NCBI GenBank assembly: GCA_022655215.1
Contig: JALCUE010000001.1
Location: 372,001 to 436,000, forward strand
Reading direction: 5' to 3'
DNA from: Atopobiaceae bacterium
GTDB taxonomy: Bacteria; Actinomycetota; Coriobacteriia; Coriobacteriales; Atopobiaceae
DNA length: 64,000 nt
Shown: positions 37,786 through 46,307 of the stretch, piece after piece
How positions within the stretch are numbered: the stretch's first letter is position 1
How the letters are laid out: every line of letters starts with the position of its first letter
Program-made: the position numbers and the translations under genes
Notes under the pieces: generated by a model
What the model saw: the letters and a program-made list of their open reading frames with translations, nothing else
Databases searched by the model: none
Told to the model about the DNA's origin: nothing

Positions 37786-37799
37786 ATTTCATCTGAAAT
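37786..37799. promoter_or_regulatory. Hyphenated palindrome upstream of the surface protein
   Basis: ATTTCA-TC-TGAAAT in the AT-rich 125-bp leader of the adhesin gene. A second, weaker inverted pair AGCGT/ACGCT lies at 37812-37830. These may be operators; no regulator is known. Confidence 0.4.
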
Positions 37800-37869
37800 C
37801 AGTTTGATTTTAGCGTACTATGAAAACGCTTTAGCTATGGCATCAGCTTACATTTGATATGAGGTCATC

Positions 37870-40800
37870 ATGGTCAAGAGCCCACGCCGCCCCATTGCCC
37901 TCGTGGCATCCATCCTCTCCGTGTTCATGGCGGTGATGATTGCCATGCCCGGCGTCGCCCTCGCGAGCGATGCCGTCACGAGCCCGACGCCGCTGGTGCC
38001 GGGCAAGGCCACCGTCTCCGGCCTCGCCATCGCGAGCACCATCGACGGCACGGACTTCACGACGACCGACGGCCCCGGCCTCGACTCCTCGGGCTCCAAC
38101 AACATATGCCGTACCTTCGACACGGTGACCTACACCCTGTCCTACGCGACCGCCCTCAAGACCTCCGTCGGCGAGGTGCCCCCCGCCGGCTACACCGAGG
38201 GAGACCTCTACTTCAAGGCGACCATCCCCAGCTGCACGCTGGCCGAGGCTCAGTTCGACGTCGACTCCATGAGCTGGGCCACCGACGTCGAGCAGAAGCA
38301 GGTGGGCAGTGACGTCGTGCTCACGGGAAAGCGCCACCTCACCAACGGGAGCCTGCCCACGGCCATCCCCGGGGCCGGCACGCTCTCCATCCCCTTGCTG
38401 GTCAAGGCCAGCTACCAGGGGCAGACCTATACCCCTGAGTTCAGCGTGTGGCTCGACGGCGACGCGGCGTCCGGCACCAAGTCGGTGACCGCGAAGCAGT
38501 TCACCGTCTCATCCACGCCCACGATGAACGTCGCTCTCTCCAAGGCCAGCACCGGCAAGGCATACGCCGAGGGCGTCACCTCCAGCAAGGGAACCGCGCT
38601 CGGCAACGGGATCGTGCAGGACATCACGGCCAGCATCCAGGTTGGTTCGACCGACAGCGCCAAGGGCTCCGAGGCCCCGAGCGGACCCGTCACATTCACC
38701 CTCAACCTCTCGGGAAAGCACACGGCAGGTGGAGCCACCACTGACACGGCTGCGCCGCGCATCGCCTACGTCGAGGACGCCTCGGGCAAGGCGACAACAT
38801 CCTACGTCGACAACGGGGACGGTACGGCCACGGTCACGGTGAGCGGGTACGATATCCCCGAGCTCACGGCATCGACCTCCACCCCGATAGACATCGTCGA
38901 CCTCAAGGTGGGCGTCTTCCAGGAGCAGCCCCAGACCATCCCCAACAACGAGAAGTACGAGATCACCGTCACGGACACGAATCTCGTGGCCAAAGGCGTA
39001 TCAGGCACGGATCTCCCCGCTGCGACGGAAGGAACCAACGACAATCAGTCCGTCACCACGGATGACTATGTCAACCAGGCATTCGAGATGCTCAGGGGGA
39101 GTTGGTATGTAGGGTGCTGTGCCTCGTCGTATTTGGAAGATGACGACTATTACAAGGTGACCCTCGGCAACAAGGTCTCCAATGCCCTTATCTGGGGTCA
39201 TGACGACGAGGAGTATTATCCTGGCCAGACCATCTACACCTGTGCAAAAACTGATCCTCAGCCTGGACATAGTCCATTCACGTCAGAGGCGAATGCCATC
39301 ACTGGCGGCGATTTCCTGATAAAGATCGACGGAAACGTGCTTACTCTGCCCGATACCGACGAGTGGGGGGTCGTCCTCTCGGGTGCTGACCAATCGAGCA
39401 TCGATAACTGCAAGGTCACGATTCGCTATGCCGCCAAGCCGGATGGGAGTGGTTGGACCGGCTACGAGGAGGCCAACAACACGTCAATGCGCGAGATGGT
39501 GTTCTATGACTCGCGTGAGGAGCTGAAGGCTGCGGGAGCGACCTGCCTTGGTGTCCTCATGGAGGTCCGCGACGTCTCCTATTACAACGATGTCTCGATT
39601 CGTACGGGCATAACCCCGTACTACGCGTTCCAGGTGAAGAACGACAGGTCGCTGATCGATGAGGACGCGGTCGGCTGGTGCGTCTACAACAGTCGCCTGT
39701 ACTCATCGGGCCTCTACACCCCCTCTTCCGACACGCATGCCGAGGTCGCTGCGAAGGAGAAGGCATACGTGGAGTACAGCGCGGGCGATAGCGACAGCAA
39801 CTATTCCCGCGTCCAAGTTCGCAACGGCTTCGCTCCCGTGGGCCATGACGAGAACGGGAACCGTACGTCGGGAACGGGCGAGGCATTCCTGGGTAATTCC
39901 TTCTACGTCAGTGGCTTTGCGGCGACCGTGGATTACACGATCGAGACGAAGGACGACGGGGGCGCCGCAAAGACCGTCTACAACGTCTCGAACGGTGACC
40001 AACAGATTGATTTCAAGGTCCAACCGAACATCTCGGCGAGCAAGGACGACCCCGTCTCAGTCAGGTATATCGTACGGCTGAGCGACAAATCCCCGTACGT
40101 TGAAGGAAGCGCGTTTCTAAATGGTCAAGCGATCACCTGGACAAAGGTGACGCACAACAGCGCAAAGGGATACTCCACTTATTTCTATGACGTTCCCTCT
40201 ATCAGACCGAGTCAGGTCACCGCCTTGACCTTCAGTGCCTCGATCGACTCGAGTGCGGTCTCGAACGGCGAGGACATCAGCACCAGAGTCTGGCTGTACA
40301 CAGGCGACGAGGGGAGTACCGCCGCGACCAATAATGGCGGCCACGTGCTCTCCTACTCCGTGGTCAAGGTCGGTGACATCCGCTTCTCCAAGACGGTCGA
40401 GACCGATGACTCCACCGGCGCCACCGGCACGAAGGCGAGCGCTAAGAACGGCCTCACCTACCACCTCGGCATGGACAACACCTCCGCCGTGGACATCACC
40501 GACATGAAGGTGCTCGACGTGCTGCCCTACAACGGTGACACCCTCGGCACCGACTACACGGGCGCCTACTCGGTCAAGCGGGTCACGCTCGACACCGGCG
40601 GGGCCAGCGTGTCGTCCAACGGGCTCAAGCTGTACTACACCACCTCGAATACGGTGCAATCATCCAGCTACAACGCCGGCAGCGTGGATGTGGGTGACGG
40701 CACGTGGGTCGAGGCCGCCAACGTGGGCACCGACACCGATCCCGCCTATGATGTCGCGACCGACTCCACCGCGCTCGTGCTCGTGGGCACCATGCCCGTG

Positions 40801-43143
40801 GGCACCGGCTACGCGCTGTCCATCCCGTTCGACACCACGCACTGCCTGGGCTGCCTCGGCAACGGCGCCACCGTGTACTCCCCCGACATCGCCGGCGACA
40901 CGCATACGGTGAGCGTCAACTCCACCGAGACCGAGGTCATCCACGCGGTCAACGTCACCAACACGCTTACGGGCCTCGTCACGGACAACAAGGCCAAGAC
41001 CACCCCCACGGGCTCCGACTACGAGGAGACCCTCACCGCCAGGGACGGCTACGAGCTGCCGCGCACGATCAGCGTGACCGTCGGCGGCACCGAGCTCACG
41101 CCCGCGGCCGACCCATCGAACCCACAGGCCGGTGAGTACGTCTATGACAGCTCCACCGGCAAGGTGAGCGTGCCCGGTGCCTCCGTCACCGACGACATCG
41201 TGGTCGTCGCCGTGGGCACGCCCGTCCACGACCTCACCAACGTCCTCACCTCGATCGTCACCGACAAGCCCGTCTCGCAGAAGGTCACGGAGGGCACCGA
41301 CTACGAGGAGACGCTCACGGCCACGACCGGCCACGAGCTGCCCGACACCATCACCGTCAACATCGGCGGCACGGACCACGTGGTCACCAGCGGCACGACC
41401 TCCGACGGCATCTCATACGACAAGGCCACGGGCAAGGTCACCGTGGATGGTGACTCCATCACGGGCGACGTCACCGTCACCGCGACGGCCGTCGCGACCC
41501 CGTGCACCGTCAGATTCGCCACCGAGGCGGGAGGCACCATCTCCGGCGACGACCCCCAGACTGTCGGCTATGGCGACAGTGCCAGCGCGGGCGCGACCGC
41601 CACGGCCGAGTCCGGCCACACGTTCCTGGGCTGGACCTACGACTACGTCGGCCTCGACGGCAAGACGCACTCGGGCACCACGACGGACTACACCACGGTA
41701 CCCGTCCTCGGTGACGTCACCTTCACGGCCACCTACGCCGCGGACGGCTCCGTCGCCGCCACGGCCGACCACGGCAGCGTGAGCACGTCCGCCTCGACGA
41801 CGCCCGCCGCCGTGGGCACGTCCAGCACCTCGACGACCGTGCTCGCGTCCACCACCGGCGGGGCGAACCCCACCGCCGTGGCGTTCGCGGCCGACGATAA
41901 CTACCACGTGTCGACCATCAAGGTCCGTGACTCGTCCGGCAACGTCGTGGCCACGCTCGACCCGACCCTGACCACGCCACAGACCATCACCGTGGGCTCG
42001 ACCACCACGACGGTGACCGTCACCACCGGCGCGGACGGGAAGACCGGCTCCATCGTCTCCGAGGACCAGAAGGCCTCCCTCCTCGTCTACGACGTCTCCC
42101 TCGTCCCCGACGAGCACTCTCTCACGAATGTCCTCACCGGCCTCACGTCCGACAAGGGCGGCACGCAGACCGTCACCTACGGCACCGACTACACCGAGAC
42201 GCTCACGCCCGCCTACGAGTCCGGCAAGACCTACCAGCTGCCCGACACCATCACCGTGACCGTGGGCGGCACGTCGCTCAAGCAGGCCAACGACCCCCGG
42301 AACCCCCAGCCCGGCGAGTTCGGCTACGACCCGACGACCGGCAAGGTCACCATCGGCGGCGGCGAGATCACGGGTGACGTCGTCATCACGGCCGCGGCGG
42401 ACTTCTCGGTCACCAACGACCTCACGAACCTCGTCACCGACAACGACGCCACCAAGGTCTCGATGGGCGAGACGTACACGGAGACGCTCACGCCCGAGGA
42501 CGGCTATCGCAGGCCCGACTCCGTCACCGTCACCGTGGCCGGCGTGGAGCACGTGGTCGCGAGCGGCGCGACCGTCGACGGCATCTCCTATGACAAGGCC
42601 ACGGGCAAGGTCACCGTGGACGGCGCCCATGTCACCGGTGACATCCACGTCGTGGCCGAGGCCGTGAGGACCGCCGTCGTGACCGACGACGTCACGGACG
42701 GGCACATCTCCATCGCCGACGGGACCGTGGTCGACCAGGGCGTCGACCTCACCACCACCATCAAGCCGGACGACGGCTACAAGCTCCCCGACACGGTCAC
42801 CGTCACGATCGGCGGCGTGGACCACGTCGTCACGAGCGGCACCCCCACGGCAGACGGGATCACCTACGACTCGTCCACCGGCGAGCTCTTCGTGCCCGGC
42901 GACCTCGTGGACGGTGACGTCACCATCACCGCCACGTGCGTGAGGAAGCCCGCGGAGCCCACCACGCCCACCAATCCCACCAGCCCGGACGCGGGCGGCA
43001 CCTCGGACGCCGGCTCGTCCGTGACGCCGGCCGTCATCCCCGCGACGGGCGACCCCACCCAGATCGAGTTCCTCGGTCTCGCGCTCGTGGCAGCCGTCGC
43101 GATCGTGGTCGGCGTCGTCTCCAGGAGGAAGGGTCGCGCATAG
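37870..43143 (+). CDS. Large repeat-containing surface protein with sortase-type anchor
   Basis: A 1757-residue exported protein. The signal peptide covers residues 1 to about 33 (cleavage after ALA). A long Ser/Thr/Val-rich beta-strand region follows, then about five repeats of roughly 95 residues from about residue 1030 (each with a TNxLTxLVTD start, YEETLT and DxITVTVGG). One InlB/Listeria-Bacteroides-type repeat (GHTFLGWTYDY, TFTATY) is inserted near residue 1215. The C-terminus has the sorting-like motif IPATG, a hydrophobic helix and RRKGRA, the layout of an LPXTG anchor. The segment at about 39.05-40.35 kb is lower in GC than the rest, suggesting mosaic origin. GAGG lies before the ATG. 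Probably an adhesin; ligand unknown. Confidence 0.88.
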   Translation: MVKSPRRPIALVASILSVFMAVMIAMPGVALASDAVTSPTPLVPGKATVSGLAIASTIDGTDFTTTDGPGLDSSGSNNICRTFDTVTYTLSYATALKTSVGEVPPAGYTEGDLYFKATIPSCTLAEAQFDVDSMSWATDVEQKQVGSDVVLTGKRHLTNGSLPTAIPGAGTLSIPLLVKASYQGQTYTPEFSVWLDGDAASGTKSVTAKQFTVSSTPTMNVALSKASTGKAYAEGVTSSKGTALGNGIVQDITASIQVGSTDSAKGSEAPSGPVTFTLNLSGKHTAGGATTDTAAPRIAYVEDASGKATTSYVDNGDGTATVTVSGYDIPELTASTSTPIDIVDLKVGVFQEQPQTIPNNEKYEITVTDTNLVAKGVSGTDLPAATEGTNDNQSVTTDDYVNQAFEMLRGSWYVGCCASSYLEDDDYYKVTLGNKVSNALIWGHDDEEYYPGQTIYTCAKTDPQPGHSPFTSEANAITGGDFLIKIDGNVLTLPDTDEWGVVLSGADQSSIDNCKVTIRYAAKPDGSGWTGYEEANNTSMREMVFYDSREELKAAGATCLGVLMEVRDVSYYNDVSIRTGITPYYAFQVKNDRSLIDEDAVGWCVYNSRLYSSGLYTPSSDTHAEVAAKEKAYVEYSAGDSDSNYSRVQVRNGFAPVGHDENGNRTSGTGEAFLGNSFYVSGFAATVDYTIETKDDGGAAKTVYNVSNGDQQIDFKVQPNISASKDDPVSVRYIVRLSDKSPYVEGSAFLNGQAITWTKVTHNSAKGYSTYFYDVPSIRPSQVTALTFSASIDSSAVSNGEDISTRVWLYTGDEGSTAATNNGGHVLSYSVVKVGDIRFSKTVETDDSTGATGTKASAKNGLTYHLGMDNTSAVDITDMKVLDVLPYNGDTLGTDYTGAYSVKRVTLDTGGASVSSNGLKLYYTTSNTVQSSSYNAGSVDVGDGTWVEAANVGTDTDPAYDVATDSTALVLVGTMPVGTGYALSIPFDTTHCLGCLGNGATVYSPDIAGDTHTVSVNSTETEVIHAVNVTNTLTGLVTDNKAKTTPTGSDYEETLTARDGYELPRTISVTVGGTELTPAADPSNPQAGEYVYDSSTGKVSVPGASVTDDIVVVAVGTPVHDLTNVLTSIVTDKPVSQKVTEGTDYEETLTATTGHELPDTITVNIGGTDHVVTSGTTSDGISYDKATGKVTVDGDSITGDVTVTATAVATPCTVRFATEAGGTISGDDPQTVGYGDSASAGATATAESGHTFLGWTYDYVGLDGKTHSGTTTDYTTVPVLGDVTFTATYAADGSVAATADHGSVSTSASTTPAAVGTSSTSTTVLASTTGGANPTAVAFAADDNYHVSTIKVRDSSGNVVATLDPTLTTPQTITVGSTTTTVTVTTGADGKTGSIVSEDQKASLLVYDVSLVPDEHSLTNVLTGLTSDKGGTQTVTYGTDYTETLTPAYESGKTYQLPDTITVTVGGTSLKQANDPRNPQPGEFGYDPTTGKVTIGGGEITGDVVITAAADFSVTNDLTNLVTDNDATKVSMGETYTETLTPEDGYRRPDSVTVTVAGVEHVVASGATVDGISYDKATGKVTVDGAHVTGDIHVVAEAVRTAVVTDDVTDGHISIADGTVVDQGVDLTTTIKPDDGYKLPDTVTVTIGGVDHVVTSGTPTADGITYDSSTGELFVPGDLVDGDVTITATCVRKPAEPTTPTNPTSPDAGGTSDAGSSVTPAVIPATGDPTQIEFLGLALVAAVAIVVGVVSRRKGRA

Positions 43144-43167
43144 GTCCTGACCGGCAGACATCGTCCC

Positions 43168-43202
43168 CGAGGGGTCCCGTGGAAGCGGGGCCCCTCGCCT
43201 TA
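43168..43202 (+). terminator. Terminator after the surface protein
   Basis: CGAGGGG (43168-43174) pairs with CCCCTCG (43191-43197), with an inner CCCG/CGGG stem, followed by CCTTA. Confidence 0.75.
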
Positions 43203-43380
43203 TGCGGCAGGGTCTCCGCCCATGGAGGGATCCGAGAGCACCCGTGAGTCGTCATCGAGCACGGGACATGGGCCTTTCACGATGCCACGTCCCCCTTGCC
43301 CGGCATGTGGCGCACAATGGGGGAGACGAGTCGGGACGGTCCCGACCCGCTCGCCACGTCCACCACGGGAGGTGAGGTCC

Positions 43381-44208
43381 ATGGCGACATACGTGCTCTC
43401 CGACGTCCACGGCCATGTGGCCGCACTCGACGCGGTCCTCGGCAAGGTCTCCATGGGCGAGACGGACGTCCTCTACGTGCTGGGCGACATGGTGGACCGC
43501 GGGCCCGACCCCATGGGCGTCATCCGCCTGCTGCGCGGCCTTCCCAACTGCCATGTCCTCATGGGGAACCACGAGGACCTGATGCTCGACGCGGTCGACG
43601 ATCCCAGCAACGAGATGGCATGGGTGAACTGGTCGATGAACGGGGCCTCCACCACGGCCGAGGGCCTCGAGGCCCTTCCCACCGAGACGTACTCCTCGCT
43701 CATGGACTGGGTGCGCAACCTGCCTCTCTTCGAGGTGGTCACGGTGGGCGAGGGCGATGAGGCACAGGACTACGTGCTGGTCCACGCGGGCATCATCGCC
43801 CCGCGCCCGCGTCTGGGAGCGGATGGGGGCCGCGCCCCATGGGACGCGGTCGCCCTCGAGAACATGATGGGGCACCAGTCCCCGGAGAACCTCCTATGGG
43901 TGCGCGAGCAGTTCTGGGGAAGGCCCACCGGGCTCAAGGACTCGTCCGGCAGAGGACCGGTCGTGGTCGCCGGGCACACGCCCACGCCGTACGTGGCCCA
44001 GCTCGCCAACTACGTCGACGGACCTCTGGTCGATGAGGACGATCATGCCCTCATGTTGGACGTGGGCGCATGTGACGAGACGGGCGGCGTGCCCGACCGC
44101 ATAGCCACGGACTGCGCGGCGGCGGCCGGCGCGGGTCTCGGCCAGGTGGGCGTCATCCGCCTCGATGACCGCAGGACCTGGTACGCGGCCATAGCCGATG
44201 GCGAGTAG
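43381..44208 (+). CDS. Calcineurin-like metallophosphoesterase
   Basis: A 275-residue phosphoesterase of the ApaH/PrpE/serine-threonine phosphatase group. Metal-site motifs run in order: DVHGH (8-12), GDMVDRG (about 37-43), GNHE (about 65-68), a later HAG (about 137-139) and GHTPTP (about 198-203). The substrate could be a phosphoprotein or a dinucleoside tetraphosphate; motifs alone do not decide. The start ATG 43381 has GGGAGG nearby. Its last codons overlap the glycosylase gene by 11 bp. Confidence 0.87.
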   Translation: MATYVLSDVHGHVAALDAVLGKVSMGETDVLYVLGDMVDRGPDPMGVIRLLRGLPNCHVLMGNHEDLMLDAVDDPSNEMAWVNWSMNGASTTAEGLEALPTETYSSLMDWVRNLPLFEVVTVGEGDEAQDYVLVHAGIIAPRPRLGADGGRAPWDAVALENMMGHQSPENLLWVREQFWGRPTGLKDSSGRGPVVVAGHTPTPYVAQLANYVDGPLVDEDDHALMLDVGACDETGGVPDRIATDCAAAAGAGLGQVGVIRLDDRRTWYAAIADGE

Positions 44209-44782
44209 GACGGCTGCCCCTGGGGAGGGGTCCTCGGGGGGTGCCTCTGGCGAGCTCATCATCCATCGCATCCCGCCCATCGTCGACGATGACAGCCGCG
44301 TGCTGGTGCTGGGTACCATGCCCAGCCCGAAGAGCCGTGAGGTCTCCTTCTACTATGGCAACCCTCAGAACCGCTTCTGGCGCGTGCTCGCGGCCCTCTG
44401 GGACGAGCCCGTTCCCGGGATGGGCGCGGACGGCCGCCTCCTCGATGACGTCGATGCGGTGAACGAGGCGCGTCGCGAGCTCTGCCACAGGAGGCACGTC
44501 GCGCTCTGGGACGTGCTCGCGAGCTGCCGGATCGCCGGTGCCTCGGACGCCTCGATCTCGAAGCCCGTGGCAAACGACGTGGCGGGTCTTCTCGACGGCT
44601 CGCGCATCGCGCGTGTGATCACCACGGGTTCGACCGCCACGAGGTTGTACCGTCGTCTGGTGGAGCCCGTCTGTGGCGTGGGATGCACGGGACTGCCGTC
44701 CACGAGCCCCGCGAACGCCAGCTGGAGCCTTCCGCGCCTGGTGGAGGCCTACGCCCCGCTGCGCGAGGCCGCCGACTCCTGA
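44198..44782 (+). CDS. DNA-deoxyinosine glycosylase (UDG family 6)
   Basis: Base-excision repair enzyme removing hypoxanthine from DNA. At 194 residues it has the family motif VLVLGTMPSPKSRE, then YGNPQNRFWRVL (about residues 52-63) and the C-terminal LPSTSPANASW. It starts at ATG 44198 inside the end of the phosphoesterase gene, so the two are translationally coupled. Its last 34 bases overlap the 3' end of the convergent MATE gene. Confidence 0.87.
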   Translation: MASRTAAPGEGSSGGASGELIIHRIPPIVDDDSRVLVLGTMPSPKSREVSFYYGNPQNRFWRVLAALWDEPVPGMGADGRLLDDVDAVNEARRELCHRRHVALWDVLASCRIAGASDASISKPVANDVAGLLDGSRIARVITTGSTATRLYRRLVEPVCGVGCTGLPSTSPANASWSLPRLVEAYAPLREAADS

Positions 44783-46176
44783 GACGCGGCCTTCTCGTCC
44801 GCCTTGGCCTGCCTGCGTGCGAGCTCGCGCAGCAGTGACGTCGCCATGGGGATCGATATGACCAGCGTGATCGCATCGGAGACGGACTGGCTCATCTCGA
44901 TGCCGAAGAGGCCCAGCGCATTCGACAGGATCATGACCGTTGGGGCCAGGATGATGCCGAGACGCGCCACGCCCAGAAAGCTCGCGCGCCACATCTTGCC
45001 CGTGGTCTGAAGCATGAAGTTGGTGATCATGGCGAGGCCCGTGAACGGGAGGCTCATGCACTGGAAGCGCAGGGTGGCGGTGCCCACGGCCACGACCTCG
45101 GGGTCGTCGCGCAGGAACGCCACGATCTGAGGGGCGAAGGCGAAGGCCGCCACGCACATGAGAGCCAGGACCACGAACGACGCCTTCACGGCGAAGAAGA
45201 AGCCCTCGCGCACGCGTCCGTACCTGCGGGCCCCGAAGTTGTAGCCGCATACGGGCTGGAAGCCCTGGCCCAGGCCGATCTGGACGCAGTTGCCTATGCT
45301 CACCACGCGCGTGACCACGGCGATGCCGGCGATGGCCGCGTCCCCGTAGGGCCTGGCCGCGGTGTTCAGGCAGATGGTGGCGAAGCCGTAGACCACCTGG
45401 CGCAGCAGGCTGGGAAGGCCGCCGTTGGCGATCGTCTTGAAGAGCTTGGCCGTGGGCTTGAGGTTTGCCATCGAGAGCCTCACCGTGCCCGCCTTCTGCA
45501 TCCCGATGAGGAGAAGCACGAACGAGAGGAGCTGGCAGGTGATGGTGGCGAGCCCCGCGCCGGCTATCCCGAGGTCGCACACGAAGATGAGGACGGGCGC
45601 GAGCACGAAGTTGAGCACCGCGCCGGAGACGAGCCCCACCATGCTGAAGAAGGCGTTGCCCTCGAAGCGCAGGAGGTTGTTGAGGACAAGCGAGGTGGCC
45701 ATCCACGGGGCACCGATGAGGATGATCCCGAGGTAGGTCTCGGCATAGGGCAGGATCGTGTCGGTCGCCCCGCAGAGGATGCACAAAGGTTCGAGGAAGA
45801 TGTGGCCGATGATGGCGATGACGATGCCGCCTGCGAAGGCCGACGCCGTGGCTACGGCCGCGATGATACCCGCACGCTCGGTGTCCTTGCCGCCGAGGCT
45901 ACGCGAGACGGCGTTTCCCGCTCCCTGCCCGAAGAAGAAGCCCACCGCCTGGATGAGGGTCATCATCGCGTACGCGACGCCGATGGCGCCGGAGGCGGAG
46001 GTGGAGATCTGGCCGATGAAGAAGGTGTCGGCGAGGTTGTAGATCGTGGTCACGAGGTTCGATATGACCGTGGGGATGGCAAGCGAGACGATGAGCGGCG
46101 CTATGGGCGAGGAGGTCATCTCCCGATACGTCTCGTCCACCGACTTGACGTGTCCCTGCCCGCTCAAAGCCCTCAC
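44749..46176 (-). CDS. MATE-family efflux transporter
   Basis: Twelve-helix Na+ or H+ antiporter of 475 residues in the DinF/NorM superfamily. It shows the two-fold repeat with conserved SLAIPTVISNLVTTIYNLADTFF near the N-terminus and GLGQGFQPVCGYNFGARRY in the second half. I start it at GTG 46176, which has GGGAGG six bases upstream; a longer frame from 46341 adds an Arg-rich tail without a ribosome site. Substrate unknown; drug or metabolite export is typical. It is divergent from the SGNH-GNAT gene. Confidence 0.9.
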   Translation of the reverse strand: MRALSGQGHVKSVDETYREMTSSPIAPLIVSLAIPTVISNLVTTIYNLADTFFIGQISTSASGAIGVAYAMMTLIQAVGFFFGQGAGNAVSRSLGGKDTERAGIIAAVATASAFAGGIVIAIIGHIFLEPLCILCGATDTILPYAETYLGIILIGAPWMATSLVLNNLLRFEGNAFFSMVGLVSGAVLNFVLAPVLIFVCDLGIAGAGLATITCQLLSFVLLLIGMQKAGTVRLSMANLKPTAKLFKTIANGGLPSLLRQVVYGFATICLNTAARPYGDAAIAGIAVVTRVVSIGNCVQIGLGQGFQPVCGYNFGARRYGRVREGFFFAVKASFVVLALMCVAAFAFAPQIVAFLRDDPEVVAVGTATLRFQCMSLPFTGLAMITNFMLQTTGKMWRASFLGVARLGIILAPTVMILSNALGLFGIEMSQSVSDAITLVISIPMATSLLRELARRQAKADEKAASQESAASRSGA

Positions 46177-46307
46177 GCGCGACCTCCCGAGGTCGCGATT
46201 GCGTACGCGGCCGATCCCATGCCTGTCCGATGGGTCAATCTTGGCACGCCCCACGACTCGACACAACCCGCGTGTGCGAGAATTGGACGCGTTGGACCAA
46301 GGGGTCG

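Noticed and set aside
41413-43161. A long antisense open frame opposite the surface protein repeats
   Set aside because: Gly/Val/Asp/Arg-rich shadow of the repeats, without a ribosome site.
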